From the NCBI GenBank assembly GCA_903830565.1, contig CAIKUF010000273.1, positions 1 through 40,969 of the forward strand: DNA of 40,969 bases, written 5' to 3'. Position numbers and translations under genes: made by a program. This document shows positions 1 through 11,271 of this stretch, one piece after another (the first letter of the stretch is position 1; the number at the start of each line of letters is the position of its first letter). The notes under the pieces were generated by a model, which saw nothing but the letters and a program-made list of their open reading frames with translations, was not told the DNA's origin and did no database searches. Origin of the DNA: an uncultured bacterium. GTDB taxonomy: Bacteria > Pseudomonadota > Gammaproteobacteria > Burkholderiales > Burkholderiaceae_C.

Positions 1-161
1 CGGCCTGGCAGGGGCCTGATCAAGTAAAAGCAGTCACACCGGCGGGTCGATAGACTGTCTCTTTTGACCAGATCAACTCGACCACCGAACAGCCTCACTT
101 CACGCTCGCTTCAGGCTCATACCTGGATTGGAAAATACTCAGCGGCCGAATATGACCCGCC

Positions 162-178
162 GACCGTTGCAAACGGTC
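162..178 (-). terminator. Weak hairpin downstream of the VOC gene
   Basis: A perfect 7-bp stem (GACCGTT at 162-168, AACGGTC at 172-178) with a 3-base loop lies about 24 bases past the stop of the minus-strand VOC gene. There is no clear U-tract on the minus strand, so it may be a processing or Rho-associated hairpin and not an intrinsic terminator. Nothing else was recognised in bases 1-201. Confidence 0.3.
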
Positions 179-201
179 ACGCGCCACCGCGGGCGCCGGA
201 A

Positions 202-668
202 CTAGCCGAGCGCGGCGACAAGCTCCGGCGGCGCCTGCACAAGCTCGATCAGCACGCCTTCACCGGCGAGCGGGAATTCGTCGCTCGCCTTCGGATGGAT
301 GAAACAGATGTCGTAGCCGCTGGCGCCCTTGCGGATCCCGCCGGGCGCGAAGCGCACGCCGTTCGCCGTCATCCACTCGACGGCCTTGGGCAGGTCGTCG
401 ACCCACAGGCCGACATGGTTGAGCGGCGTCGCGTGCACCGCGGGCTTCTTCTCGGCGTCAAGAGGCTGCATCAGGTCGACCTCGACCGCGGTCGGCCCGC
501 TGCCGAGCTGGCAGACGTCCTCGTCGACGTTCTCGCGCTCGGAGACGAAGTTGCTCTTGATCGCGAGGCCCAGGATGTCGACCCATAGGGCGCGCAGCCG
601 CATCTTGTCCGCGCCACCGATGGCGATCTGCTGGATACCGAGGATGCGAAAGGGCTTGCTGCTCGTCG

Positions 669-672
<4 letters not shown>
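202..672 (-). CDS. VOC-family protein, methylmalonyl-CoA epimerase-like
   Basis: 156 aa, one glyoxalase/VOC unit. The C-terminal half closely resembles methylmalonyl-CoA epimerase: [10 protein letters not shown] near residues 85-94, FIHPK near 124-128, and GVLIELVQ near 139-146. By family knowledge epimerase converts (S)- to (R)-methylmalonyl-CoA, the step between propionyl-CoA carboxylase and the mutase, and this is the last gene of exactly that operon. The start overlaps the stop of the carboxylase alpha gene by 4 bases (ATGA), implying translational coupling. Oddity: the metal-binding His expected in the first beta strand is Gln15 (IQQIAI), and the next expected ligand (Gln in known epimerases) aligns with Glu64; His86 and Glu143 are kept. 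It could therefore be an altered epimerase, a different VOC enzyme, or a non-catalytic partner. Family is secure; reaction is inferred from context. Confidence 0.8.
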
Positions 673-2721
<2,049 letters not shown>

Positions 2722-2729
<8 letters not shown>

Positions 2730-2850
2730 GGTGTGTCTCCGCGGCGAGATCGCCTGCCTGCGCGTCGCGCAGCAGGCCATTTGGCTTCGCCGAAGCGGCC
2801 GCATAGCAGCCGCTTTCCCCACGATTGGCAATCAGAATCTTCTTCAACAT
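2722..2850 (-). pseudogene. Duplicated pccA 5' fragment (ghost 42-aa frame)
   Basis: Bases 2825-2851 repeat the pccA start region 2704-2730 with one mismatch in 27 and encode MLKKILIANRG on the minus strand. The frame then diverges into repeat-like sequence and stops at 2722, overlapping the pccA ATG. I read this as a fragment left by a duplication, not a functional gene. If translated it would end right on the pccA start and could couple translation. No good ribosome site was seen for it. Confidence 0.5.
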
Positions 2851-2920
2851 GATCAGGACCCGGTATTGAACGGCGCGCGCAGCGGCGCCAGCATCAAGCC
2901 ACTCCCGAGGATCCGGCTCT

Positions 2921-2973
2921 GCCGGGCCGAAGGGAGGCGCCCCTTGGGGGCAGGAGCGAAGCGACTGGGGGGC
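2921..2973. repeat. GC-rich dispersed intergenic repeat, copy A
   Basis: A palindromic GC-rich segment running from GCCGGGCCG through GCCCCTTGGGGGC to GCGAAGCGACTGGGGGGC. It begins 4 bases past the pccB stop. A clearly related sequence, in the opposite orientation relative to the gene, occurs inside parE at 38662-38723. Such elements are typical of intergenic gaps in Burkholderiales genomes, from memory and not checked here. Confidence 0.6.
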
Positions 2974-2977
2974 ATCA

Positions 2978-4510
<1,533 letters not shown>

Positions 4511-4529
4511 GCGGTCTTCTCCTCGCTTA

Positions 4530-4690
4530 GTACCCCGTTTCGCAAGTACGCACACGCAGTGAAATCGATGCGTTTCGGGTCAGGGCGAGGCGCAAACCGC
4601 AGCGATACCGAGTGGTATCGCGAGGATTTGCAACGCTGCCATGGCCCGAAAGGCGCGATTTCATGTGTGCGTACTTGCGAAATGGGGTAC
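4530..4690. repeat. 161-bp imperfect palindrome (MITE/REP-like element) between meaB and pccB
   Basis: The two ends are near-perfect inverted copies: 4530-4555 and the complement of 4665-4690 differ at one base in 26. The arms stay alignable through a GAAATCG block and a TTTCGGG block to a centre GCGATACC-GAGT-GGTATCGC at 4602-4621. The right arm enters the meaB gene and supplies its last nine codons and stop. The left end is 20 bases from the pccB ATG, just upstream of its ribosome site. No coding capacity and no obvious target duplication were seen. As mRNA the whole unit would fold into one long hairpin. Confidence 0.85.
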
Positions 4691-5695
4691 TTGGTTCATC
4701 AGTTCGAGCAGGCGGCGCGCGGCCACCGAAGGCGCAAGGCGCCCGGCACGCACGTCGGCGGTGATCGAGGGCAGCGCATCGCGCACCGCCGGATCGGCAT
4801 TGAATCGCCGGTGCAGGCCGGCCTCGATGCGCTCCCACATCCAGGCCTGGTCCTGAGTATGGCGGCGCGCGGCCAAGCGCCCACCCGCGGTTTGCATCTC
4901 GCGAAAGCGCGTCACGGCTTGCCAGAACGCGTCGAGGCCGGTGCCCTTGAGCGCGCTGAGTTGCATCACCTGCGGCTGCCACGAATCCGCGCCGTGGTCG
5001 GGGTGGCCCTGTTGTCCGAATAGCCGCAGCGCCGAGGTGATCTGAGACCGCGCGCGCGTCGCCGCGTCTTCGCCCAGATCGGCCTTGTTGACGACGATGA
5101 GGTCGGCCAGTTCCATCACGCCCTTCTTGATCGCCTGCAGGTCGTCGCCGGCGTTGGGCAACTGCATGAGGACGAACATGTCGGTCATCCCGGCGACCGC
5201 GGTTTCGCTTTGGCCGACGCCGACCGTCTCGACGATCACGATGTCGTGGCCCGCGGCCTCGCAGACCAGCATCGCCTCGCGCGTCTTCGCCGCCACGCCG
5301 CCCAGCGTGCCGCCGGCCGGGCTCGGGCGGATGAACGCGCGCTCGTCCACCGAGAGGCGCTCCATGCGCGTCTTGTCGCCGAGGATGGACCCGCCGGAGA
5401 CGCTCGACGATGGATCCACCGCGAGCACGGCGACGCGATGGCCGTGCGCGATCAGAAAGAGGCCCAGGGCTTCGATGAAGGTGCTCTTGCCGACCCCGGG
5501 CACGCCGCTGATCCCGAGGCGCAGCGACTGCCCGGTCCTGGGCAGCAGCGCGTTGAGAAGTTCCTCCGCACGGATGCGGTGGTCGGCGCGCGTCGATTCG
5601 AGCAGCGTGATCGCCTTGGCGACGGCGCGCCGCTGCGAGGCACTGGCTGTGCCGAGCAATGCGTCTAGAAGCGCCTGATCGACCGGATCGAGCAT
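4661..5695 (-). CDS. meaB: Methylmalonyl-CoA mutase-associated GTPase MeaB
   Basis: 344 aa, typical of MeaB/ArgK G3E P-loop GTPases, which gate adenosylcobalamin loading and protect methylmalonyl-CoA mutase from inactivation. Seen: Walker A GVPGVGKST at residues 64-72, VDPSSSVSGGSILGDKTRM (switch region), ETVGVGQSE (Walker B region), and the guanine-specificity motif NKAD. It starts 9 bases after the mutase stop, so the two are surely cotranscribed; no strong ribosome site precedes the ATG, suggesting coupled translation. Oddity: the final residues VPHFASTHT and the TGA are encoded by the right arm of the 161-bp palindrome, so the native C-terminus has probably been replaced or extended by a repeat insertion. 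The catalytic core is unaffected. Confidence 0.94.
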   Translation of the reverse strand: MLDPVDQALLDALLGTASASQRRAVAKAITLLESTRADHRIRAEELLNALLPRTGQSLRLGISGVPGVGKSTFIEALGLFLIAHGHRVAVLAVDPSSSVSGGSILGDKTRMERLSVDERAFIRPSPAGGTLGGVAAKTREAMLVCEAAGHDIVIVETVGVGQSETAVAGMTDMFVLMQLPNAGDDLQAIKKGVMELADLIVVNKADLGEDAATRARSQITSALRLFGQQGHPDHGADSWQPQVMQLSALKGTGLDAFWQAVTRFREMQTAGGRLAARRHTQDQAWMWERIEAGLHRRFNADPAVRDALPSITADVRAGRLAPSVAARRLLELMNQVPHFASTHT

Positions 5696-5704
5696 GGCGG
5701 GCGT

Positions 5705-7870
5705 TCAGGCCGCGAGCGTCTTGCGGATCTGTTCGAGCACGTCCTTCGCGCTCGCCGGGATCGGCGTTCCCGGGCCGTAGATGCCCTTCACGCCGGCATC
5801 GAAGAGGAACTCGTAATCCTGCTTCGGGATCACGCCGCCGACGAAGACCACGATGTCGTCGCCACCCTGCGCCTTCAGTGCCGCGATGATCGCCGGCACC
5901 AGCGTCTTGTGCCCGGCGGCGAGCGTCGACACGCCGACCGCGTGCACGTCGTTCTCGATCGCCTGGCGCGCGCATTCCTCGGGCGTCTGGAACAGCGGCC
6001 CGATGTCGACGTCGAAACCGAGGTCGGCAAACGCCGTGGCGACGACCTTGGCGCCGCGGTCGTGGCCGTCCTGGCCGAGCTTGGCGATCATTACCCGCGG
6101 ACGCCGGCCCTGGGTCTCGGCGAAGGCCGCGATCTCGCCCTGCAGTGCGGCCCAGCCTTCAGCCGAATCGTAGGCCGCGGCGTAGACGCCGCTGACCTGC
6201 TGCGTGTCGGCGCGGTGGCGGCCCCAGGCCTTCTCCAGTGCGTCGCTGATCTCACCGACCGTGGCGCGCAGCCGCGTTGCCTTGACGGCGAGGTCGAGCA
6301 GATTGCCCGGCGTGCTGCCATCGGCACAGGCCGTCAGCGCGCCCAGCGCGGCTTGCACTGCAGCGGCATCACGCTGCGCACGCAGGCTCTTCAGCCTGGC
6401 GATCTGGCTGTCGCGCACCATCACGTTGTCGACTTCGCGCGTCTGCAGCGCATCCTCGCTCGCGAGGCGGTACTTGTTGACGCCGACGATCACGTCCTTG
6501 CCCGAATCGATGCGGGCCTGCTTCTCGGCCGCGCTGGCCTCGATCTTGAGCTTGGCCCAGCCGCTGGCGACGGCCTTGACCATGCCGCCTAACGCCTCGA
6601 CTTCCTCGATGATCGCCCACGCCGCGTCGGCCATGTCCTGCGTCAGCTTCTCCATCAGGTAGCTGCCGGCCCAGGGGTCGATCACGTTCGTGATGTGCGT
6701 CTCTTCCTGGATCACGAGCTGTGTGTTGCGGGCGATGCGGGCGCTGAATTCGGTCGGCAACGCGATCGCCTCGTCGAAGCTGTTCGTGTGCAGGCTTTGC
6801 GTGCCGCCGAACACGGCCGCCATCGCCTCGATGGTCGTGCGCACGACGTTGTTGTACGGGTCCTGCTCGGCGAGGCTCCAGCCCGAGGTCTGGCAGTGCG
6901 TGCGCAGCATCAGGCTCTTCGGGTTCCTGGCATCGAAGCCGCTCATGATGCGATGCCACAGCAGGCGCGCCGCGCGCATCTTCGCGATCTCGAGGTAGAA
7001 GTTCATGCCGATCGCCCAGAAGAACGACAGCCGCGGCGCGAACTCGTCGACGGGCAGGCCCTGGGCGAGCGCGGTCTTGACGTACTCCTTGCCGTCGGCG
7101 AGCGTGAACGCGAGCTCGAGCGCCTGGTTCGCGCCGGCCTCCTGCATGTGGTAGCCGGAGATGCTGATCGAGTTGAACTTCGGCATCCTCTTGGCCGTGT
7201 ACTCGATGATGTCGCCGACGATGCGCATCGACGGCGCCGGCGGATAGATGTAGGTGTTGCGGACCATGAACTCCTTCAGGATGTCGTTCTGGATGGTCCC
7301 CGACAACTTCTCCTCGCTCACACCCTGCTCTTCGGCGGCGACGATGTAGCCGGCCAGCACCGGCAAGACGGCGCCGTTCATCGTCATCGAGACGCTGACG
7401 CGATCGAGCGCGATGCCGTCGAAGAGGATCTTCATGTCTTCGACCGAATCGATCGCGACACCCGCCTTGCCGACGTCGCCGGTCACCCGTGGGTGGTCGC
7501 TGTCGTAGCCGCGGTGGGTGGCGAGGTCGAACGCGACCGACACGCCCTGCGCACCGCCTACCAAAGCCTGGCGGTAGAAGGCGTTGCTTTCCTCGGCGGT
7601 CGAGAAGCCGGCGTACTGGCGGATCGTCCACGGCCGCGCGGCGTACATCGTCGCCTGAGGGCCGCGAACAAAGGGCGCGAAGCCGGGCAAGGTGTCGGCG
7701 TTTGGCAGACTGACGGTATCAGCCGCCGTGTACAGCGGCTTGACGACGATGCCTTCCGGCGTGCGCCAGTTCAGCGCAGCGAGGTCGCCACCGGGAGCTG
7801 ACTTGGCCGCGGCCTTGGCCCAGTCGGCGAGAGTCGCGCGCTGCGGCGGTGTACGGGCGGAATCGGACAT
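5705..7870 (-). CDS. scpA: Methylmalonyl-CoA mutase, single-chain
   Basis: 721 aa, the length of homodimeric (large-subunit-type) mutases. It isomerises (R)-methylmalonyl-CoA to succinyl-CoA using adenosylcobalamin. The N-terminal TIM-barrel substrate domain includes [18 protein letters not shown] and the [12 protein letters not shown] segment. The C-terminal cobalamin domain has DGHDRG at 601-606 (His603 is the lower axial ligand), followed by SxL (GVSTLAAGH) and FVGGVIP. The ATG at 7870 has GGAGG 6-10 bases upstream. It heads the operon mutase-meaB-pccB-pccA-VOC; a TATAAT on the minus strand at 7946-7951 is a plausible -10 element. An FCD-type GntR regulator is divergent. Confidence 0.96.
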   Translation of the reverse strand: MSDSARTPPQRATLADWAKAAAKSAPGGDLAALNWRTPEGIVVKPLYTAADTVSLPNADTLPGFAPFVRGPQATMYAARPWTIRQYAGFSTAEESNAFYRQALVGGAQGVSVAFDLATHRGYDSDHPRVTGDVGKAGVAIDSVEDMKILFDGIALDRVSVSMTMNGAVLPVLAGYIVAAEEQGVSEEKLSGTIQNDILKEFMVRNTYIYPPAPSMRIVGDIIEYTAKRMPKFNSISISGYHMQEAGANQALELAFTLADGKEYVKTALAQGLPVDEFAPRLSFFWAIGMNFYLEIAKMRAARLLWHRIMSGFDARNPKSLMLRTHCQTSGWSLAEQDPYNNVVRTTIEAMAAVFGGTQSLHTNSFDEAIALPTEFSARIARNTQLVIQEETHITNVIDPWAGSYLMEKLTQDMADAAWAIIEEVEALGGMVKAVASGWAKLKIEASAAEKQARIDSGKDVIVGVNKYRLASEDALQTREVDNVMVRDSQIARLKSLRAQRDAAAVQAALGALTACADGSTPGNLLDLAVKATRLRATVGEISDALEKAWGRHRADTQQVSGVYAAAYDSAEGWAALQGEIAAFAETQGRRPRVMIAKLGQDGHDRGAKVVATAFADLGFDVDIGPLFQTPEECARQAIENDVHAVGVSTLAAGHKTLVPAIIAALKAQGGDDIVVFVGGVIPKQDYEFLFDAGVKGIYGPGTPIPASAKDVLEQIRKTLAA

Positions 7871-7945
7871 GCATGCCTCCGGCGGTGGATGGGCGGCGTG
7901 ACGCCCTCGTCAGTTCGACTTGTATCTTCGGCTCAAGCGGGCATA

Positions 7946-7951
7946 ATTATA
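7946..7951 (-). promoter_or_regulatory. Candidate -10 box of the mutase operon in an AT-rich divergent region
   Basis: Minus-strand TATAAT, 75 bases before the mutase ATG, within an AT-rich island (7941-7970) that stands out from the GC-rich background. A weak -35 (TTCTTC-like) lies about 15 bases further up. GCAT...ATGC half sites flank it (7941-7956) and could be part of a GntR operator shared with the divergent regulator gene. Confidence 0.4.
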
Positions 7952-7984
7952 AATGCAATTGGAATCGAAGAACGCTTTCGCCGC

Positions 7985-8674
7985 ATGAACGATACCGCTC
8001 CGCTCGCCCCGCGCGCGCTCTACCAGGAAGTCGCCGAGCGGTTGCGCGAGCAGATCTTCGCCCGCACGCTCGAGCCGGGCAGCCGCATCGACGAGTTGCG
8101 CCTGGTCGCCGAGCTGGGCATCAGCCGCACGCCGTTGCGCGAAGCACTGAAGGTGCTCGCCGTCGAGGGCCTGGTGACGATGAAGGTACGCCGCGGTGCC
8201 TACGTGACCGAGATGTCCGAGCGCGACGTGACCGACATCTACCACCTGCTCGGCCTGCTCGAGAGCGATGCCGCCGCAGCGGTGGCCAGCAGCGCGAGCG
8301 ACGCCGAGATCGCCGAGTTGTCCGCGCTGCACGCCGAGCTCGAAGCGGCGCTCCGCGACCGCGCGCGCTTCTTCGCGCTGAACGAGGCCTTTCACCTGCG
8401 CGTGCTGGCCATCGCCGGCAACCGCTGGCGCAGCCAGATCGTTGCCGACCTGCGCAAGGTGATGAAGCTCAACCGCCACCACTCGCTGTTCAGGCAGGGG
8501 CGGCTGGGTGAATCGCTGGCCGAGCACAAAGCCCTGATGTCGGCACTCGAGCGCCGCGACCCCGTCGCGGCAGCCGCACTCAGCCAGCAGCACTTTCGCA
8601 ACGGGCTCGCCGCCGCGGTGCCGGCGCCGCGCCCGGCCGGCAAGCCGCGGGCGGCGCCAAAGCGCCGTCCTTGA
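7985..8674 (+). CDS. GntR-family transcriptional regulator, FCD (FadR) type
   Basis: 229 aa. The N-terminal winged helix (about residues 12-75: ALYQEVAERLREQI, then GISRTPLREALKVL, then a wing with VRRGAYVTEM) binds DNA. The rest is an all-helical FCD ligand domain with the metal-site type residues in FHLRVLAIAGN and LAEHKALMSALERRD. The chosen ATG opens MNDTAPLAPRALYQ; an upstream in-frame ATG at 7889 is rejected because it would start inside the divergent promoter. FCD regulators usually sense small carboxylates and act on adjacent divergent genes, so control of the methylmalonyl-CoA operon is inferred; the ligand is unknown. It converges with gltA, leaving only 3 bases between stops. Confidence 0.85.
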   Translation: MNDTAPLAPRALYQEVAERLREQIFARTLEPGSRIDELRLVAELGISRTPLREALKVLAVEGLVTMKVRRGAYVTEMSERDVTDIYHLLGLLESDAAAAVASSASDAEIAELSALHAELEAALRDRARFFALNEAFHLRVLAIAGNRWRSQIVADLRKVMKLNRHHSLFRQGRLGESLAEHKALMSALERRDPVAAAALSQQHFRNGLAAAVPAPRPAGKPRAAPKRRP

Positions 8675-8677
8675 ACC

Positions 8678-9991
8678 TCAGCCGCGCTTGGCGATCGGCA
8701 CCACCGTGCGTGCCGTGGCGCCGGTGAAGAGCTGGCGCGGGCGGCCGATCTTGTATTCCGGGTCGCCGATCATCTCGTTGAGTTGCGCGATCCAGCCGAC
8801 CGTGCGCGCAAGCGCGAAGATGGCCGTGAACAGCGGCACCGGAATGCCGATCGCGCGCTGCACGATGCCCGAGTAAAAGTCGACGTTCGGGTAGAGCTTG
8901 CGGGAGACGAAGTACTCGTCCTCGAGGGCGATCTTCTCCAGCGTCATCGCGAGCTTGAACAGAGGATCGTCGTGCAGGCCGAGCGAATCGAGCACCTCGT
9001 GGCAGGTCTCGCGCATCAGCTTGGCGCGCGGGTCGTAGTTCTTGTACACGCGGTGGCCGAAGCCCATCAGCTTGATGCCCGAGTTCTTGTCCTTGACCTG
9101 CTTGATGAACTCGCCGATCTTGTCGACGCCGCCCATCTTCTGCACTTCCTCGAGCATGTTCAGCGCCGCCTCGTTGGCGCCGCCGTGCGCCGGGCCCCAC
9201 AGGCAGGCCACGCCGGCGGCGATCGCCGCGAACGGGTTGGTGCCGGACGAACCGCACAGGCGCACCGTCGACGTCGAAGCGTTCTGCTCGTGGTCGGCGT
9301 GGAGGATGAAGATGCGGTCCATCGCCCGCACGAGAACGTCGTTTGGCTCGTACTCCTCGCACGGCGTCGCGAACATCATGCGCATGAAGTTGCTGGCGTA
9401 CGAGAGGTTGTTCTGCGGGTACAGGTAAGGCTGGCCCGTCGTGTACTTGTAGGCCATCGCGACCAGCGTCGGCATCTTGGCGATCAGGCGAATCGCCGAG
9501 ATCTCGCGGTGGGTCGGGTTGTTGATGTCGGTGCTGTCGTGATAGAAGGCCGACAGCGCACCGACGAGGCCGGTCATGATTGCCATCGGGTGCGCGTCGC
9601 GGCGGAAGCCGCGCAGGAAGAACTGCATCTGCTCGTTGACCATCGTGTGGCGCGTCACGAGCCTGGTGAACGCAGCCCGCTCGGCCACGTTCGGCAGTTC
9701 GCCATTGAGCAGCAGGTAGCAAGTCTCCATGTAGTCGCAGTTCTGCGCCAGCTGCTCGATCGGGTAGCCGCGGTAGAGCAGCTCGCCCTTGTCGCCGTCG
9801 ATGTAGGTGATGCTCGACGCGCACGAGGCCGTCGACAAGAAACCGGGGTCGTAGGTGAACTTGCCGGTTTGCGCATAGAGCTTGCGGATGTCGATCACAT
9901 CCGGTCCTACCGAGCCCTTGTAGATCGGCAGTTGCATTTCGGGGCTGCCATCGGAAAACGACAGCGTTGCTTTCACGTCAGACGGGGTCAT
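8678..9991 (-). CDS. gltA: Citrate synthase, type II
   Basis: 437 aa, the length of NADH-sensitive hexameric proteobacterial citrate synthases. Condenses oxaloacetate with acetyl-CoA, first TCA step. Catalytic motifs are all present: [11 protein letters not shown] (His), GFGHRVYK (His) and NVDFYSG (Asp). The N-terminal beta domain with [17 protein letters not shown] is typical. The ATG at 9991 has AAGGA 7-11 bases upstream. It is the last gene of the sdhCDABE-gltA run, 63 bases after sdhE. Confidence 0.97.
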   Translation of the reverse strand: MTPSDVKATLSFSDGSPEMQLPIYKGSVGPDVIDIRKLYAQTGKFTYDPGFLSTASCASSITYIDGDKGELLYRGYPIEQLAQNCDYMETCYLLLNGELPNVAERAAFTRLVTRHTMVNEQMQFFLRGFRRDAHPMAIMTGLVGALSAFYHDSTDINNPTHREISAIRLIAKMPTLVAMAYKYTTGQPYLYPQNNLSYASNFMRMMFATPCEEYEPNDVLVRAMDRIFILHADHEQNASTSTVRLCGSSGTNPFAAIAAGVACLWGPAHGGANEAALNMLEEVQKMGGVDKIGEFIKQVKDKNSGIKLMGFGHRVYKNYDPRAKLMRETCHEVLDSLGLHDDPLFKLAMTLEKIALEDEYFVSRKLYPNVDFYSGIVQRAIGIPVPLFTAIFALARTVGWIAQLNEMIGDPEYKIGRPRQLFTGATARTVVPIAKRG

Positions 9992-10054
9992 GGCTATTCC
10001 TTCGGTGGATCGTTCAGGGGAGGCTCTCGGTGAAATCGGTTCGGCAAACGGTTC

Positions 10055-10342
10055 TCAGGCGGCGTGCATCCGCGGCTCGCGCATCAGGCCCAGCACTTCG
10101 GAAACGTCGGGCCGGGCCAGCGCGCCCGCGGGTTCGGTGCGGGCCAGGAAGAGGTCGAGCAGATCGTGATCGGGCAGGTCCATCAGCGCCTGCAGGCCCT
10201 GCGCATGCGCCTGCGTGAGCGTCGCCGCGTGGCGCGCAAAGAAGCGCTCGATGAAGAGATCGTTCTCCAGCAGCCCACGCCGGCAGCGCCAGCGCAGGCG
10301 GCTCAGCGTTCGGGCGTCGACCAGGTCAGGCATATCGGTCAT
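10055..10342 (-). CDS. sdhE: FAD assembly factor SdhE
   Basis: 95 aa, the size of SdhE/Sdh5/YgfY proteins, which promote covalent flavin attachment to SdhA. The hallmark RGxxE motif is seen as RRGLLEND at about residues 21-28, followed by LMDLPDHDLLDLFL, the usual D(L/N)DLL helix. It lies 25 bases after sdhB and before gltA, the standard betaproteobacterial order. The start could also be the ATG at 10333 (residue 4). Confidence 0.9.
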   Translation of the reverse strand: MTDMPDLVDARTLSRLRWRCRRGLLENDLFIERFFARHAATLTQAHAQGLQALMDLPDHDLLDLFLARTEPAGALARPDVSEVLGLMREPRMHAA

Positions 10343-10367
10343 GGCACCAGCCGAATGTGCGGTCGCG

Positions 10368-11072
10368 TCACACGGCGCGGCGCACCATCATTTCCTTGAT
10401 CTTGCCGATCGCCTTCGTCGGGTTCAAGCCCTTGGGGCAGACGTCGACACAATTGAGGATGCTGTGGCAGCGGAACAGGCGATACGGATCTTCGAGGTTG
10501 TCCAGCCGCGCGGCGGTGTCCTGGTCGCGGCTGTCGGCGATGAAGCGGTAGGCCTGCAGCAGGCCGGCCGGACCGACAAACTTGTCGGGGTTCCACCAGA
10601 AGCTCGGGCACGAGGTGGAGCAGCTCGCGCACAGGATGCACTCGTACAGGCCGTTGAGTTCCTCGCGCTCCTCGGGCGTCTGCAGGCGCTCCTTGTCGGG
10701 CGGCGGCGTGTCGTTCACGAGGTAGGGCTTGATCGACTCGTACTGCGTGAAGAACAGCGTCATGTCGACGATCAGGTCGCGGATCACCGGCAGCCCGGGC
10801 AGCGGCTTCAAGACAATCGTGCCCGGCAGCGTGCGCATGTTGGTTAGGCACGCCAGGCCGTTCTTGCCGTTGATGTTCATGCCGTCCGAGCCGCACACGC
10901 CTTCGCGACAGGAGCGGCGAAAACTCAGCGTCGGATCGACGGCCTTGAGCTTGATCAGCGCGTCGAGCAGCATGCGCTCGGAGCCGTCGAGTTCGGCCTC
11001 GAGCGTCTGCATGCGCGGCTTGGCGTCGGTGTCCGGGTCGTAGCGGTAGATCTGGAACGTGCGCTTGGTCAT
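10368..11072 (-). CDS. sdhB: Succinate dehydrogenase iron-sulfur subunit
   Basis: 234 aa. Carries electrons from the SdhA flavin to membrane quinone. Ligand motifs: [2Fe-2S] CREGVCGSDGMNINGKNGLAC, then CILCASCSTSCPSFWW and CHSILNCVDVCPKGLNP for the [4Fe-4S] and [3Fe-4S] clusters. The start at 11072 (MTKRTFQIYRYDP) is fixed by family alignment and GAGGGG upstream; the longer open frame is spacer sequence. Unusually, 199 structured bases separate it from sdhA, and its ribosome site lies in the arm of a hairpin. Confidence 0.96.
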   Translation of the reverse strand: MTKRTFQIYRYDPDTDAKPRMQTLEAELDGSERMLLDALIKLKAVDPTLSFRRSCREGVCGSDGMNINGKNGLACLTNMRTLPGTIVLKPLPGLPVIRDLIVDMTLFFTQYESIKPYLVNDTPPPDKERLQTPEEREELNGLYECILCASCSTSCPSFWWNPDKFVGPAGLLQAYRFIADSRDQDTAARLDNLEDPYRLFRCHSILNCVDVCPKGLNPTKAIGKIKEMMVRRAV

Positions 11073-11257
11073 GACAGCCCCTCGTCCGACGGGTACGTCG
11101 TCCGATCCCCCGAGGGGAGAGAGTGGCGCGGCTCCGGGCCGGCCGGGGCCGGCCTGGACGCCACGAGCGCCAGCCGCGTCTCGCGGACGGCGCGGGCCGG
11201 CTTGGGAGTGGCCCGGCGCTCGGCCCGCCGTGTCGCGTTGAAGTTCCAATGGCTCAT
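11069..11257 (-). CDS. Doubtful 62-aa ORF between sdhA and sdhB
   Basis: An ATG 15 bases beyond the sdhA stop opens a 62-residue frame ending in TGA that overlaps the sdhB ATG (ATGA). The product is Arg/Pro/Ala-rich with no recognisable domain, signal or membrane segment. The exact overlap could couple translation through the spacer, but the composition is what any GC-rich repeat would encode. Probably spacer sequence, kept because of its position. Confidence 0.2.
   Translation of the reverse strand: MSHWNFNATRRAERRATPKPARAVRETRLALVASRPAPAGPEPRHSLPSGDRTTYPSDEGLS
11078..11117. repeat. Nested hairpin overlapping the sdhB ribosome site
   Basis: CCCCTCG at 11078-11084 pairs with CGAGGGG at 11111-11117, enclosing a smaller GACG-GGTA-CGTC hairpin at 11088-11099. 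On the transcript the sdhB ribosome site (GAGGGG) is in the outer stem. A second GC-rich stem (11134-11144 with 11147-11157, 11 bp with one wobble) lies further upstream in the same sdhA-sdhB spacer. Confidence 0.5.
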
Positions 11258-11271
11258 GTCGGTTCCCGGGC

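Noticed and set aside
1-201. Possible gene start at the left edge
   Set aside because: The only open frame (64-588 plus) runs antisense to the VOC gene and has no domain; just a weak hairpin was supported.
4527-5975. Minus-strand open frame of 482 aa overlapping meaB and the mutase 3' end
   Set aside because: It is a shifted-frame shadow of meaB; its tail only reads through the palindromic element.
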